A stretch of DNA of 54,965 bases from an uncultured Pelagibacteraceae bacterium (GTDB lineage Bacteria > Pseudomonadota > Alphaproteobacteria > Pelagibacterales > Pelagibacteraceae). Of the stretch, positions 33,697-44,387 are shown in pieces. The DNA is taken from NCBI GenBank assembly GCA_902615975.1, contig CACMRC010000010.1:1-54965 (forward strand). The letters run 5' to 3'. The position numbers were made by a program, and so were the translations under genes. Positions within the stretch are counted from its first letter, which is position 1; each line of letters begins with the position of its first letter. Under the pieces are notes generated by a model. It saw nothing but the letters and a program-made list of their open reading frames with translations. It did no database searches and was not told where the DNA came from.

Positions 33697-34985
33697 AAAA
33701 AATATTTATCATAGTTATCGCATCAATATTATATTTTGGTAATGCTTTCGCAGTTACGCTTCTTGATGCATTAAATCAAACATATAAAAATAATATTCAA
33801 CTAAATGCTGAAAGAGAAAATATTAAAGTTTCAGAGGAAGATGTAAATATTGCAAAAGCTGATTATAAACCTTCTATAACTGTGAAAGGATCAAAAAATA
33901 TTGAAGAAACGAATAAACTTACAAATCAAAGCGGAGGTGATGCAAGTGTAACTGATGTAGATCCATTCACTACTTCAATTAAATTAGAACAAACATTGTT
34001 AGATTTTGGTAGAGATCTTACACTTCAAAAAAATATTACTGCTTTAGATTTAGCAAAAGCACAATTAGTTAAAAAAGAACAGGATATTTTACATAAAGCA
34101 ATTGATGCATTCACAAACTTAATTCTTGCTAGAGAAAAGTTAGATATTAACGCTAAAAATTTAAATCTTTTAATCAGACAAGTTGAAAATGATAAAATTA
34201 GAAGAGACAGAGGTCAAATTACAAATACTGATTTAGCACAATCTGAATCATCACTTGCAGGTGCTCAAGCACAATTTGCTAAAGCAAAAAGTGACTTATT
34301 AATCAGTAAACTTAATTATGAGAATATAATTGGTAAAATCAGCGATCCAAATCAATTACAAAAAAATTCAAATGCGATAGTTAGTATTCCAAGTACTTTA
34401 AACGAGGCAATTAATCTTTCAAAACAAAATAACCCTGATATTCAAATAGCAAAATTTGATTTAGCAAAAGCAGAAAAAGAATTAGCAATTTCAGAGTCAG
34501 ATCTAAAACCAACTGCTTCTTTATCTTTAGAAAGATCTTATACAGAAGACCTTAGTTCTACTTATGATGAGAGAGAAAAAGATATATTAAAAGCAGAAAT
34601 TAGTTGGCCTTTTTATTCAGGAGGAAAAAAAAGATCAACTATTAATAAAAATTCAAATTTAACTACTAGAAAAAGATTACTTTTAGATGATGCTGTAAGA
34701 ACCAATGAAACCAATGTAGCAAGTGCATGGTCTAGTTTAGAGTCTTCAGAAAGTTTTTTAAATTCAGTTAGAGTTCAAGTAAATGCTGCTGAAATAGCTA
34801 ATGAAGGAATTGCTGCAGAGTACGAAAGAGGTTCTAGAACCACTTTAGATGTTATTCAATCAAATGCCTTATTGCTTTCTGCTCAAATTTCTTTAGCAAG
34901 TTCTGAGAAAAACTATCTAATGGCTCAATATAATCTGCTTAAAGCAGTAGGCTTGTTAAATAGCCAATATCTAAAACTGAAGTAA
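33693..34985 (+). CDS. tolC: TolC-family outer-membrane efflux protein
   Basis: A 430-residue outer-membrane channel component. A signal peptide (MKKIFIIVIASILYFGNAFA) is followed by two homologous halves, each with TolC hallmarks: TLLDALNQTYKNNIQLNAER and SIKLEQTLLDFGRD in the first, LNEAINLSKQNNPDIQIAKFDLAKAEKELAISES and ISWPFYSGGKKRS in the second. It forms trimeric periplasm-spanning ducts for RND, ABC or type I export. No inner-membrane pump or adaptor is adjacent, so it probably serves pumps encoded elsewhere. It ends 107 bp before recA. Confidence 0.92.
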   Translation: MKKIFIIVIASILYFGNAFAVTLLDALNQTYKNNIQLNAERENIKVSEEDVNIAKADYKPSITVKGSKNIEETNKLTNQSGGDASVTDVDPFTTSIKLEQTLLDFGRDLTLQKNITALDLAKAQLVKKEQDILHKAIDAFTNLILAREKLDINAKNLNLLIRQVENDKIRRDRGQITNTDLAQSESSLAGAQAQFAKAKSDLLISKLNYENIIGKISDPNQLQKNSNAIVSIPSTLNEAINLSKQNNPDIQIAKFDLAKAEKELAISESDLKPTASLSLERSYTEDLSSTYDEREKDILKAEISWPFYSGGKKRSTINKNSNLTTRKRLLLDDAVRTNETNVASAWSSLESSESFLNSVRVQVNAAEIANEGIAAEYERGSRTTLDVIQSNALLLSAQISLASSEKNYLMAQYNLLKAVGLLNSQYLKLK

Positions 34986-35028
34986 ATATTTGATTTTTTG
35001 AGCCTGAAAATAAATATATTGCCAATGA

Positions 35029-35043
35029 GAACAAAATGTGTAC
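35029..35043 (+). promoter_or_regulatory. Degenerate SOS box upstream of recA
   Basis: GAACAAAATGTGTAC matches the alphaproteobacterial LexA consensus GAAC-N7-GAAC at seven of eight fixed positions (GTAC in the second half). It lies about 50 bp before the recA ATG, in the only gap long enough for its promoter. A match of this quality could occur by chance; the exact box at umuDC makes it more credible. Confidence 0.4.
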
Positions 35044-35092
35044 ATTTATTTCATGATTCGAGTATTAAAAAATTTAAAAAAAGAGGCAAAAA

Positions 35093-36247
35093 ATGACGAA
35101 AAATAACCTAAAAGTAGTTAAATCTACTAAAGATCAAGAAATGGATGTTAAAGAAAAGAACAAAGCGTTGGACGCTGCGATAGCTCAAATTACAGATAAT
35201 TTTGGAAAAGGCTCTGTAATGAAGCTTGGAGAAAAAAGAGCGATGGATATCGAGTCTGTTTCAACAGGTTCTTTAAGTCTTGATTTAGCTTTAGGTATAG
35301 GTGGATTACCAAAAGGAAGAATTATTGAAGTTTATGGACCAGAGTCATCTGGAAAAACAACATTAGCATTACAAGTTGTTGCTGAAGCTCAAAAAGCTGG
35401 AGGCATTTGCGCATTTGTTGATGCAGAGCATGCATTAGATCCAGTTTATGCAAAAAAATTAGGAGTAAATACAGAAGAACTTTTAATTTCACAGCCAGAT
35501 ACTGGTGAACAAGCATTAGAAATCGCTGATACACTAGTAAAATCAGGCTCTATTTCAGTAATCGTTATCGACTCTGTTGCAGCTTTAACTCCAAAAGCTG
35601 AAATTGAAGGAGAGATGGGAGATCATCATGTTGGTCTTCAATCGAGATTAATGAGTCAGGCTTTAAGAAAATTAACAGGTTCAATTTCAAATACAAATAC
35701 AATGATGATTTTCATTAACCAAATCAGAATGAAAATTGGAGTTATGTTTGGAAGTCCAGAAACTACATCAGGGGGTAATGCACTTAAGTTTTACTCATCT
35801 GTAAGAATGGATATTAGAAGAATTGGTGCCATCAAAGATAAAGATGAAATTATTGGTAACTCTACAAGAGTGAAAGTAGTTAAGAACAAAGTAGCACCAC
35901 CATTTAAAGTTGTTGAATTTGACTTGATGTATGGAAGAGGAATTAGCAAGATGGGTGAACTAGTCGATCTTGGTTCTAAAGCAGATATTATTGAAAAATC
36001 AGGTGCATGGTATGCTTATAAAGGTGAGAAGATTGGTCAAGGTAGAGAAAATGCCAAGACTTATCTAGCTCAAAATCCTAAAGTTGCTGCAGAAATTGAA
36101 ATGGCAATTAGAGAGAAAGCTGGTGTGATTTCTAAGAAAATAGAAGGAAATCCAATTGATCCTGAAAAATTGGAAAAAGAAAAGAAAGTAGCTGAAAAAG
36201 AAGAGGCTGATAAAGCAGAAGCTACTCCTCCATCTAAAAAGAATTAA
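35093..36247 (+). CDS. recA: Recombinase A
   Basis: A 384-residue RecA, the ATP-dependent strand-exchange protein and SOS co-protease. It has Walker [33 protein letters not shown] (Walker B and loop L1), the L2-region [26 protein letters not shown] and the C-terminal domain. It carries a somewhat longer N-terminus (about 20 residues before the usual core) and a Lys/Glu-rich tail. AGAGGC precedes the ATG. It is followed by a strong terminator, so it is probably monocistronic. Confidence 0.98.
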   Translation: MTKNNLKVVKSTKDQEMDVKEKNKALDAAIAQITDNFGKGSVMKLGEKRAMDIESVSTGSLSLDLALGIGGLPKGRIIEVYGPESSGKTTLALQVVAEAQKAGGICAFVDAEHALDPVYAKKLGVNTEELLISQPDTGEQALEIADTLVKSGSISVIVIDSVAALTPKAEIEGEMGDHHVGLQSRLMSQALRKLTGSISNTNTMMIFINQIRMKIGVMFGSPETTSGGNALKFYSSVRMDIRRIGAIKDKDEIIGNSTRVKVVKNKVAPPFKVVEFDLMYGRGISKMGELVDLGSKADIIEKSGAWYAYKGEKIGQGRENAKTYLAQNPKVAAEIEMAIREKAGVISKKIEGNPIDPEKLEKEKKVAEKEEADKAEATPPSKKN

Positions 36248-36267
36248 TAGGTCATCTTTATTAATAA

Positions 36268-36294
36268 AAGGCGCTTAATTTAAGCGCCTTTTTT
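36268..36294 (+). terminator. Rho-independent terminator after recA
   Basis: The stem AAGGCGCTT (36268-36276) pairs perfectly with AAGCGCCTT (36282-36290). It has a 5-base loop and runs into six T residues (36289-36294). It lies 21 bp after the recA stop codon. Confidence 0.92.
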
Positions 36295-36340
36295 CCCTTC
36301 GATATCTAGACATAGAATAAAAAAGCTGTATTTTAAAAAT

Positions 36341-39007
36341 ATGGCAGACAAAACACTCAATGAAATAAGAAATACCTTTTTAAAGTATTTTGAAAAAAAC
36401 GATCACAAGATTGTGGAATCTAGTAATTTAGTTCCAAATAATGATCCCACATTAATGTTTGCCAACTCTGGAATGGTTCAGTTTAAGAATGTATTTACTG
36501 GATTAGAAAAAAGAGATTATGTGAGAGCCACAACATCACAAAAATGTGTAAGGGCAGGTGGTAAGCATAACGATTTAGAAAATGTTGGTTACACACCAAG
36601 ACACCATACTTTTTTTGAGATGTTAGGAAACTTTTCTTTCGGTGATTATTTTAAAGAGCAAGCAATTCATTATGCATGGGATTTAATAACCAAAGATTTT
36701 GGAATAGATAAAAAAAGGCTTTATGTAACTGTATTTCATGAGGATGATGAGGCCTTCAATTTTTGGAAGAAAATAGCGGGTTTTAGCGATGATAGAATTA
36801 TAAGAATAGCAACGTCAGATAATTTTTGGTCAATGGGCGAGACAGGTCCATGTGGCCCTTGCTCAGAAATCTTTTTTGACCACGGAGATCATTTAAAAGG
36901 AGGTTTACCTGGTTCTAAAGATGAGGATGGAGATAGATTTATAGAAATTTGGAATTTGGTCTTTATGCAGTTTGAACAAGTTACTAAAGATAAAAGAATT
37001 AATCTTCCAAAACCGTCAGTTGATACTGGAATGGGATTAGAGAGAATTGCAGCTTTATTGCAAGGTTCACATGATAACTATGAAACAGATCATTTTAAAA
37101 AAATAATTGGTTCTGCATCTGAAATTACAAAAGTTAAATCAGATAAATCTAATTTAGCAAGTTTTAGAGTAATAGCTGATCACTTAAGAGCAAGTTCGTT
37201 TTTAATAGCTGAGGGAGTTTTACCTTCAAATGAAGGAAGAGGATATGTTCTTCGAAGAATTATGAGAAGAGGGATGAGACATTCTCATTTACTTGGATCT
37301 AAGGAACCAGTTTTTTACAATTTGTTTGATACACTTAAAAATGAAATGTCAGGAAACTATCCAGAATTAGTTAGAGCTGAATCTTTAATTAAAGAAACTT
37401 TAAAAATGGAAGAAGAAAAATTCTTAGTTCTATTAGACAGAGGAATAAAAATTTTAAATAATGAAATATCTAAAATAGATAAAGTGTTGCCAGGTGAAGT
37501 AGCTTTTAAATTATATGATACTTATGGTTTTCCATTAGATCTTACCGAAGATATTTTAAGAAATAAATCTATGTCAATTGATACTGAAAAGTTTCAATCG
37601 CTGATGAAGGAAAGTAGAGAACTTGCTAAAAAAAATTGGAAAGGTTCTGGTGATGCAGCGGTTGAAGATATCTGGTTTGGAATTAAAGATAAAATTGAGC
37701 CAACTGAATTTTTAGGATACGAAACAAATCAAGCTGAGGGTGTCGTGTTATCTCTTTTAAAAGACAACAAAGAGGTAGATCAGTTAAAAGAAAATGATGA
37801 GGGAATGATTATAGTAAATCAAACTCCTTTCTATGGCGAGTCTGGTGGACAAGTTGGTGATACTGGTGAAATAGTATCAAACGATTTTAAGTTTGAAGTA
37901 ACCGATGTCCAAAAAAAACTAGGAGATTTATTTGTTCATTATGGAAAGGTTAAGAGTGGATCTATAAAACCACAAGAAAGTGTAGAGTTAAAAATTGATG
38001 TAGAAAGAAGAGATAATACTCGTGCTTATCATTCAGCAACCCATTTACTACATGAATCTTTACGAAGAGTTCTAGGTACTCATGTAACACAAAAAGGATC
38101 TTTAGTAGAGCCAAGCAGATTAAGATTTGATTTTAGCCATATGAAGCCAATTTTGAATGAAGAAATTGATAAAATAGAAGAGTTTGTGAACACAATGGTT
38201 TCAAAAAAATCTAATGTAAAAACTAGATTAATGACACCTGATGAGGCTGTTGAAAATGGTGCTCTAGCGTTATTTGGGGAAAAATACGGGGATGAAGTAA
38301 GGGTTCTTTCAATGGGAGACGAGAATGGAAAGTATTTTTCAACAGAGTTGTGTGGTGGAACTCACGTCAAAAACACTGGAGATATTGGTAAATTTAAGAT
38401 TGTCAGTCAGTCCTCAATTGCTGCAGGGGTTAGAAGAATTGAGGCTTTAAGAGACAAGCAATTAGAGGAATATTTAAAAAATAAAGAAAAATTATCAAAC
38501 CTATCTGCAGAAAAAGATGAGGAAACAATTAAAGATTTAAATCAGCAAATTATTAAATTAGGAGGAAAACCAAGTTTAGAAGAAACTGACCAAAAAACTT
38601 TAATCAAAAATTTAACTAAACAATTAGAGACTATTTCAGTAAATGCAATTTTAGAGGACAAATCAAAAAATATTACTAAAGACGAAGAAATTAATGGAGT
38701 TAAGTTAAGACTCCAAAAAATAGATGGATTACCTCCAAAAGAATTAAGAAAACTTGTAGACAAAGGTAAAAAAGATTTAGGCGAAGGTATTGTGGTTGTG
38801 TTTGCTAATAAAGATGACAAAGTTGGATTAGCTGTTGGAGTAACGGATAAATTAACAAGCAAATTTGATGCAGTTAAATTTGTAAAAGTTGGATCTGAAA
38901 TAATTGGTGGTAAAGGGGGTGGTGGAAGAAAAGACTTTGCTCAAGCTGGTGGACAGGATCAATCAAAAATTGAAGAAGCTTTTGAAAAGCTTAAGAGTTT
39001 AATTTAA
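36341..39007 (+). CDS. alaS: Alanyl-tRNA synthetase
   Basis: An 888-residue class II synthetase charging tRNA-Ala. The catalytic domain has [14 protein letters not shown] and the class II motif segments [12 protein letters not shown] and [13 protein letters not shown]. The editing domain has both zinc/catalytic motifs, [12 protein letters not shown] and [14 protein letters not shown]. The C-terminal C-Ala glycine-rich segment [14 protein letters not shown] is intact. Length is normal. The 3' end overlaps convergent icd by 9 bp. Confidence 0.98.
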   Translation: MADKTLNEIRNTFLKYFEKNDHKIVESSNLVPNNDPTLMFANSGMVQFKNVFTGLEKRDYVRATTSQKCVRAGGKHNDLENVGYTPRHHTFFEMLGNFSFGDYFKEQAIHYAWDLITKDFGIDKKRLYVTVFHEDDEAFNFWKKIAGFSDDRIIRIATSDNFWSMGETGPCGPCSEIFFDHGDHLKGGLPGSKDEDGDRFIEIWNLVFMQFEQVTKDKRINLPKPSVDTGMGLERIAALLQGSHDNYETDHFKKIIGSASEITKVKSDKSNLASFRVIADHLRASSFLIAEGVLPSNEGRGYVLRRIMRRGMRHSHLLGSKEPVFYNLFDTLKNEMSGNYPELVRAESLIKETLKMEEEKFLVLLDRGIKILNNEISKIDKVLPGEVAFKLYDTYGFPLDLTEDILRNKSMSIDTEKFQSLMKESRELAKKNWKGSGDAAVEDIWFGIKDKIEPTEFLGYETNQAEGVVLSLLKDNKEVDQLKENDEGMIIVNQTPFYGESGGQVGDTGEIVSNDFKFEVTDVQKKLGDLFVHYGKVKSGSIKPQESVELKIDVERRDNTRAYHSATHLLHESLRRVLGTHVTQKGSLVEPSRLRFDFSHMKPILNEEIDKIEEFVNTMVSKKSNVKTRLMTPDEAVENGALALFGEKYGDEVRVLSMGDENGKYFSTELCGGTHVKNTGDIGKFKIVSQSSIAAGVRRIEALRDKQLEEYLKNKEKLSNLSAEKDEETIKDLNQQIIKLGGKPSLEETDQKTLIKNLTKQLETISVNAILEDKSKNITKDEEINGVKLRLQKIDGLPPKELRKLVDKGKKDLGEGIVVVFANKDDKVGLAVGVTDKLTSKFDAVKFVKVGSEIIGGKGGGGRKDFAQAGGQDQSKIEEAFEKLKSLI

Positions 39008-40213
39008 TTTCTTTTTTAAATTTCCATCAATTTCATCTAAAAATTGATTTGTGGTTAAGAATTTACTATTTGGACCAACAAGAATTGCTAAATCTTTTGT
39101 CATTGATCCGCTTTCCACACATTCGATACAAACTTTTTCTAAAGTTTGTGCAAATTTGATCAGTCCTTCATTGCCATCTAATTTACCTCTATGAGCTAAT
39201 CCCCTAGTCCAAGCAAAAATTGATGCGATTGGGTTGGTTGAAGTTTCTTTTCCTTGTTGATACATTCTATAATGTCTAGTTACTGTACCGTGTGCAGCCT
39301 CTGCCTCCATTACCTTTCCATCTGGAGTTAATAATGTACTTGTCATTAATCCTAAAGATCCATAACCTTGTGCCATAGTATCTGATTGCACATCTCCATC
39401 ATAATTTTTGCAAGCCCAAATATATTTTCCACTCCATTTCATTGCACATGCAACCATGTCATCAATTAATCTATGTTCGTAAGTTAAATTATTTTTTTCA
39501 AATTCGATTTTATATTCTTTGTCGAAAATTTCTTGGAAAATATCTTTAAATCTTCCATCGTATTGTTTTAGAATTGTATTTTTAGTAGACATGTAAACAG
39601 GCCATTTTTTAATTAACCCATAACTGAAACAAGATCTTGCAAAGTCTTCAATAGACTTATCTAAATTGTACATTGATAAAGCCACACCAGGGCCTGTAAA
39701 ATTAAATACTTCATATTTAATTTCATCTTTTCCATCTTCAGATGTCCACTTCACTTCCATTTTTCCTCTTCCAGGAACTTTAAAATCAGTTGCTCTATAT
39801 TGGTCACCAAATGCATGTCTTCCAATAATCACTGGATCAGTCCAAGAAGGGACAAGTTTTGGAATATTTTTACAAATAATTGGTTCTCTAAATACTGTTC
39901 CTCCAATTATATTTCTTATCGTTCCGTTAGGAGATCTCCACATTTTTTTTAAATCAAATTCCTCTACTCTCGCTTCATCAGGTGTGATCGTTGCACACTT
40001 AATTCCAACACCAATTTTTTTAATAGCATTAGCAGAATCGACCGTAATCTGATCATCGGTATTATCTCTGCTTTTCATGCCTAAATCGTAATATTCAATA
40101 CCAAGATCTAAATATGGAAGGATTAATTTATTTTTGATGAACTCCCATATAATACGAGTCATTTCATCACCATCCAGCTCTACAACTGGGTTTTTTACCT
40201 TGATTTTGCTCAT
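38999..40213 (-). CDS. icd: NADP-dependent isocitrate dehydrogenase
   Basis: A 404-residue enzyme of the homodimeric, eukaryote-like (type II) NADP-IDH group, oxidising isocitrate to 2-oxoglutarate in the TCA cycle. Motifs include [17 protein letters not shown] at the N-terminus, RSPNGTIRN (substrate Ser/Arg), NYDGDVQSD (metal Asp residues) and [12 protein letters not shown] (NADP binding). It is a single gene convergent with alaS and divergent from psd, with 76 bp between starts. Confidence 0.97.
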   Translation of the reverse strand: MSKIKVKNPVVELDGDEMTRIIWEFIKNKLILPYLDLGIEYYDLGMKSRDNTDDQITVDSANAIKKIGVGIKCATITPDEARVEEFDLKKMWRSPNGTIRNIIGGTVFREPIICKNIPKLVPSWTDPVIIGRHAFGDQYRATDFKVPGRGKMEVKWTSEDGKDEIKYEVFNFTGPGVALSMYNLDKSIEDFARSCFSYGLIKKWPVYMSTKNTILKQYDGRFKDIFQEIFDKEYKIEFEKNNLTYEHRLIDDMVACAMKWSGKYIWACKNYDGDVQSDTMAQGYGSLGLMTSTLLTPDGKVMEAEAAHGTVTRHYRMYQQGKETSTNPIASIFAWTRGLAHRGKLDGNEGLIKFAQTLEKVCIECVESGSMTKDLAILVGPNSKFLTTNQFLDEIDGNLKKKLN

Positions 40214-40289
40214 TAAATAAAAATTATCTTATTAATTGAATTTGATCATTTTATATACATATTAATCGAAAATTAGCAAATAGAAGAAT

Positions 40290-40937
40290 ATGTTTAGCAA
40301 GATATTTCCAAAGATTCACACAGAAGGATACAAGTTTATAGTCATAGCTGTATTCATAACTATCATTTTTCTAATTATTAATAATTTTTTAGGATTAATA
40401 GGAATTTTACTAAGTGTCTGGGTTTATTATTTTTTTAGAGATCCAGAGAGAACAATTATAGGAGATGATAGTTACCTAGTAAGTCCTGCTGATGGAGAAG
40501 TGATTAAAGTTGAAGAGGTAGATGGCCCAAAAGAACTTGGACTAGAAAATAAAAAATTTAAAAAAATAAGTATTTTTATGAACGTCTTTGATTGTCATGT
40601 AAACAGAACTCCTTGCTCAGGAATTGTTGAAGATATTTTATATAAACCAGGTAAATTTTTAAATGCATCTTTAGATAAAGCAAGTGAAGACAATGAGAGA
40701 AATTATTATAAAATTAAAGATAAGCATGGGAATGATATTGTAGTCGTTCAAATTGCAGGATTAGTTGCAAGAAGAATAGTTTGCGAAACAAATAAAAATC
40801 AGGAATTAAATCAAGGTGATAGAATTGGGATGATTAGATTTGGTAGTAGAGCAGACGTTTATTATGAAAATTATGAACCATTAGTTAAAGTTGGTCAAAC
40901 AGCAATTTCAGGAGAAACTCTGCTGGCTAAAAATTAA
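40290..40937 (+). CDS. psd: Phosphatidylserine decarboxylase proenzyme
   Basis: A 215-residue short-form (type II-like) PSD that makes phosphatidylethanolamine. Two N-terminal membrane helices lie at about 15-50. The self-cleavage site is Gly185-Ser186 (MIRFGSRADV), generating the pyruvoyl group. FMNVFDCHVNRTPCSG and SPADGEV are conserved. It is followed after 3 bp by the phosphatidylserine synthase gene, so both steps from CDP-diacylglycerol to PE are in one operon. Confidence 0.95.
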   Translation: MFSKIFPKIHTEGYKFIVIAVFITIIFLIINNFLGLIGILLSVWVYYFFRDPERTIIGDDSYLVSPADGEVIKVEEVDGPKELGLENKKFKKISIFMNVFDCHVNRTPCSGIVEDILYKPGKFLNASLDKASEDNERNYYKIKDKHGNDIVVVQIAGLVARRIVCETNKNQELNQGDRIGMIRFGSRADVYYENYEPLVKVGQTAISGETLLAKN

Positions 40938-40940
40938 ATT

Positions 40941-41750
40941 ATGGAACAACCAAAAAACAATTTAAAAATTGTTACAGATAAAAAAACTAACGCAAGAGTA
41001 ATTTTACCTAACATGCTAACTCTTATCGGGGTTTGTATAGGTCTATCATCAATCAGGTTTGCATTGGATGGAAAATTTGAATTTGCAATTATAGCAATTA
41101 TGTTTGCTGCACTTATTGATGGATTAGATGGAAGAATAGCAAGATTAATTAAAGGGACATCAAAAGTTGGTAAGGAGCTAGACTCTTTAACAGATATGAT
41201 AAGTTTTGGAGTAGCCCCAGCATTTATTATGTATTTCTGGAAACTAAATACATTAGGAAGATTTGGATGGTTGTTGTGTTTAATATATGTAATTTGTGTT
41301 GCATTACGTTTGGCTCGTTTCAATGTAAATACAGGTCAAGCACCTTCCTGGAGAGATAATTTTTTTGAAGGGGTTCCATCTCCAGCAGGAGGTATATTAG
41401 TTCTAACCCCATTAATTTTCAGCCTTACAAGCTTCGATTTTATAAATATAAATTATGACATTGTTGTTCCAGTTTTTTTTATTGCAACATCTCTATTACT
41501 GATCAGTAAATTTCCAAGTTATTCATTCAAAAAAATCGTTATCCAAAGAAAAACAACTATTTTTCTATTATTCGGAATAGTCTTATTTTTTGGTTTATTA
41601 CTTATTTATCCATTTAATGTAATATCTATTAGTGCAATCATATACCTAGGTATGCTTCCAATCAGTTTTTTTCATTATCAAAAGTTAAAAAAACAAAACG
41701 AGGATCAGAATTATAAAGATGAAGATGATGATCTTGAAGATATTTTGTGA
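40941..41750 (+). CDS. pssA: CDP-diacylglycerol-serine O-phosphatidyltransferase
   Basis: A 269-residue membrane CDP-alcohol phosphatidyltransferase. The catalytic motif is complete: Asp63-Gly64, Ala67-Arg68, Gly77, Asp81 and Asp85 (DGRIARLIKGTSKVGKELD). Several transmembrane helices and an acidic C-terminal tail (DEDDDLEDIL) follow. Pairing with psd fixes the substrate as serine rather than glycerol phosphate or inositol phosphate. The stop overlaps the next start (TGATG). Confidence 0.93.
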   Translation: MEQPKNNLKIVTDKKTNARVILPNMLTLIGVCIGLSSIRFALDGKFEFAIIAIMFAALIDGLDGRIARLIKGTSKVGKELDSLTDMISFGVAPAFIMYFWKLNTLGRFGWLLCLIYVICVALRLARFNVNTGQAPSWRDNFFEGVPSPAGGILVLTPLIFSLTSFDFININYDIVVPVFFIATSLLLISKFPSYSFKKIVIQRKTTIFLLFGIVLFFGLLLIYPFNVISISAIIYLGMLPISFFHYQKLKKQNEDQNYKDEDDDLEDIL

Positions 41751-42661
41751 TGAAAAAAAATGTCATTGTATCATTAGCTGATTCAAATTATTTCCCTTTA
41801 TTAAATGAGTTAATAGACTCTATTAAAAGATTTAAAGAGAGCTCTGAAGTTGCAATATGTATTTTGGATGCTGGTTTATCAGAGGATCAAAAGATTGAAT
41901 TATCATCAAAAGTAGATGAAATAAAACCAGCAGAGTGGGATATAAAAGTTCCAGATAGTAAAATTAAAGGGCGTGAATGGTTAAAGAGCCAAGTATCAAG
42001 GGCTTTTTTACCCAAATACTTTCCAAACTATGAAAAATATTTATGGATTGATTGTGATGCTTGGGTCAATGATTGGCAATCTGTTGAGCTCTATTTTAAA
42101 GCGTGTGATAATGGTAAATTAGGAATTACACAAACTATCGGACCAGGTTACAAGATTACTTCTAGAGTGAATTGGGTTTTTGGAAAACTAGCAATTATTA
42201 AATCTCAAAATTTTAAACATGCAATAAAATCTAATATTAATTTAGAAAAAGCTAGAAAGTTAGCTTTTGCTCCTCATATCAATATTGGTGTTTTTTCTTT
42301 AGAAAAAAGTTCAACCTGCTGGAATTCATGGCAGGAAAACTTAAAGCAAACACTGAAAGGTGGAGAAATATTTGGCTCTGAACAATTAGCGATGAATATG
42401 TCTGTGTATGTTGACAATGTCGAAACTGAATTCCTTCCATTAAACTGTAATTGGATCACTAGTAATCTTTTGCCAAAGTTTGATGAGGATAAAGATACAT
42501 GGGTAGAGCCTTATTTGCCTAATTATAAAATTGGAATTATGCATTTAGCTGCTGGTATCTGGAAAGATAACGAAGATATGAGACTAAACAAGAGTATTAA
42601 GATAGATATTCAAACTCTTACAGGTAAAATTTTGAATAAAAGTTTAAGATTTAATAATTAA
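41750..42661 (+). CDS. GT-A fold glycosyltransferase (GT8-like)
   Basis: A 303-residue soluble protein. NVIVSLADSNYFPLLNELIDSI at the N-terminus, YEKYLWIDCDAWVND with a DxD metal motif, and NIGVFSLEKSS, then SEQLAMNM are typical of GT8 and LPS-type hexosyltransferases. Sugar and acceptor are unknown; its position after pssA suggests envelope lipid or LPS work. I use the ATG at 41750, which overlaps the pssA stop; a GTG one codon earlier is possible. Confidence 0.7.
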   Translation: MKKNVIVSLADSNYFPLLNELIDSIKRFKESSEVAICILDAGLSEDQKIELSSKVDEIKPAEWDIKVPDSKIKGREWLKSQVSRAFLPKYFPNYEKYLWIDCDAWVNDWQSVELYFKACDNGKLGITQTIGPGYKITSRVNWVFGKLAIIKSQNFKHAIKSNINLEKARKLAFAPHINIGVFSLEKSSTCWNSWQENLKQTLKGGEIFGSEQLAMNMSVYVDNVETEFLPLNCNWITSNLLPKFDEDKDTWVEPYLPNYKIGIMHLAAGIWKDNEDMRLNKSIKIDIQTLTGKILNKSLRFNN

Positions 42662-43273
42662 TTGAAAAAAAATAAAATATCCAAGAACTGGGTTAATAAG
42701 CAGCGTAGGGATATCTATGTAAGACAATCTAAAGTAGATGGGTATCGTGCTAGATCAGCTTACAAATTAATTGAAATTGATGAAAAATTTAAAATTTTTA
42801 AAGGTGGATTATCAGTAATTGATATTGGTGCAGCTCCAGGAAGCTGGTCGCAATATGCTCTTAAAGCAGCTAAAAGCGGAAAATTAATATCGATAGATTT
42901 AAAAAAAATGGAGCCCATAGGTAATAGTGTTCAAATTCAAGGAGATTTTACTGAAGAAAAAACCCAAGAAGAAATTATAAAATATATAAACGGTAAAGTT
43001 GATGTCGTAATGTCTGATATGGCCGTAGATACAACTGGTATTAAAAATATAGACTCAATCCAAACTGGGGAACTGTGCAAAGAGGCAATGTTTTTTGCAA
43101 AAGATTTAATGAAAGAAAATGGATATTTTATTTCAAAAATTTTCATGGGAGGAACATTTAACGAAATCGTCGCAGAAGGAAAAAAATATTTTAAAGAAGT
43201 TAAGGTTTTTAAACCAAAATCTAGCAGAAAAGATTCAAAAGAGAGTTTTATAATTTGTAGAAAAATCCGATAG
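42662..43273 (+). CDS. rlmE: 23S rRNA 2'-O-ribose methyltransferase RlmE
   Basis: A 203-residue FtsJ/RrmJ methyltransferase that modifies the 23S rRNA A-loop uridine. The SAM-binding motif VIDIGAAPGSWSQYAL and the K-D-K-E catalytic tetrad regions (RSAYKL, VMSDMAVDTTG, FISKIF, KESFIICR) are all present. It starts with TTG directly after the previous stop; no in-frame ATG exists before the essential Lys, so the TTG is forced. Confidence 0.95.
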   Translation: MKKNKISKNWVNKQRRDIYVRQSKVDGYRARSAYKLIEIDEKFKIFKGGLSVIDIGAAPGSWSQYALKAAKSGKLISIDLKKMEPIGNSVQIQGDFTEEKTQEEIIKYINGKVDVVMSDMAVDTTGIKNIDSIQTGELCKEAMFFAKDLMKENGYFISKIFMGGTFNEIVAEGKKYFKEVKVFKPKSSRKDSKESFIICRKIR

Positions 43274-43310
43274 AGACTTTTAATTTAAAAGGAATCGTAT
43301 ATAAAAGATT

Positions 43311-44387
43311 ATGGTTCCCATAAAAGAAGCACTTACCTTTGATGATGTTACATTAGCTCCAAAGTATTCAGAAATATTACCTTCTGATGCAGACACTAGT
43401 GTATCTTTAACAAAGCATTTGAAGCTTAAAATTCCACTATTATCATCTGCAATGGATACAGTCACAGAGAGCAGAATGGCAATAGCTATAGCTAAAGCTG
43501 GGGGTATTGGAGTAATTCATAGAAACCTTGATATAAAAAAACAAGTATCAGAGATAAAAAAAGTAAAAAAACAAAAACTAATTGTTGGAGCAGCTGTAGG
43601 TGCAGCACCAAATGAATTTATCAGGGCTAAAGAAATAATTAAAGAAGGTGTAGATTTAATGGTAGTAGACACAGCACACGGCCATACAAAGAAAGTTGCG
43701 GAAATAATCAGATATATAAAAAAAATAAAAAACAACAAAATTGCTTTATGTGCAGGCAATATCGCTACACCAGAAGCTGCAAAATTCCTTATAAAGTTAG
43801 GAGTAGATATAATTAAAATTGGTATAGGGCCAGGATCTATTTGTACAACCAGATTAGTTGCTGGCATAGGAGTTCCTCAATTAAGCGCAATATTAGCTGT
43901 AAGAAGTAGTATAAAGAATAAAAATGTTAAAATAATTTCAGATGGGGGAATAAAATATTCTGGTGATTTAGCAAAGGCTTTTGCTGCAGGAGCAGATGCT
44001 GTAATGATTGGTTCGTTATTTGCAGGTACAAACGAAACCCCAGGTAAATTAATTAAAAAAAATGGACAGCTTTTCAAAAGTTTTAGAGGCATGGGATCTG
44101 TAGGAGCTATGAACAAAGGGTCAGCTGATAGATACTTTCAAAAAAAACAAAAAGACTCCTCAAAATATGTGCCTGAAGGAGTTGAAGGTTTTGTAAAATA
44201 TAAAGGCGATGTTGATAGTATTATTTATAAATTAATTGGTGGATTGAAATCTTCTATGGGTTATCTTGGATCAAAAACAATCATTAAATTAAGAAATAAA
44301 CCACAATTTGTGAAAATTACAAAAGCTGGATTTTATGAAAGTATGGTTCATAATGTAGATGTGGTAAAAAAAGATAGTAAATATTAA
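43311..44387 (+). CDS. guaB: IMP dehydrogenase lacking the CBS (Bateman) domain
   Basis: IMPDH oxidises IMP to XMP, the first committed step to GMP. The 358 residues contain a complete catalytic barrel: [55 protein letters not shown] with catalytic Cys178, [24 protein letters not shown] and the flap segment RYFQ. The usual insertion of about 110-120 residues carrying two CBS motifs is missing: [20 protein letters not shown] runs straight into LIVGAAVG. Nucleotide-dependent allosteric control is therefore probably lost. guaA lies two genes downstream in the same run. GMP reductase is less likely given the motifs and context. Confidence 0.9.
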   Translation: MVPIKEALTFDDVTLAPKYSEILPSDADTSVSLTKHLKLKIPLLSSAMDTVTESRMAIAIAKAGGIGVIHRNLDIKKQVSEIKKVKKQKLIVGAAVGAAPNEFIRAKEIIKEGVDLMVVDTAHGHTKKVAEIIRYIKKIKNNKIALCAGNIATPEAAKFLIKLGVDIIKIGIGPGSICTTRLVAGIGVPQLSAILAVRSSIKNKNVKIISDGGIKYSGDLAKAFAAGADAVMIGSLFAGTNETPGKLIKKNGQLFKSFRGMGSVGAMNKGSADRYFQKKQKDSSKYVPEGVEGFVKYKGDVDSIIYKLIGGLKSSMGYLGSKTIIKLRNKPQFVKITKAGFYESMVHNVDVVKKDSKY

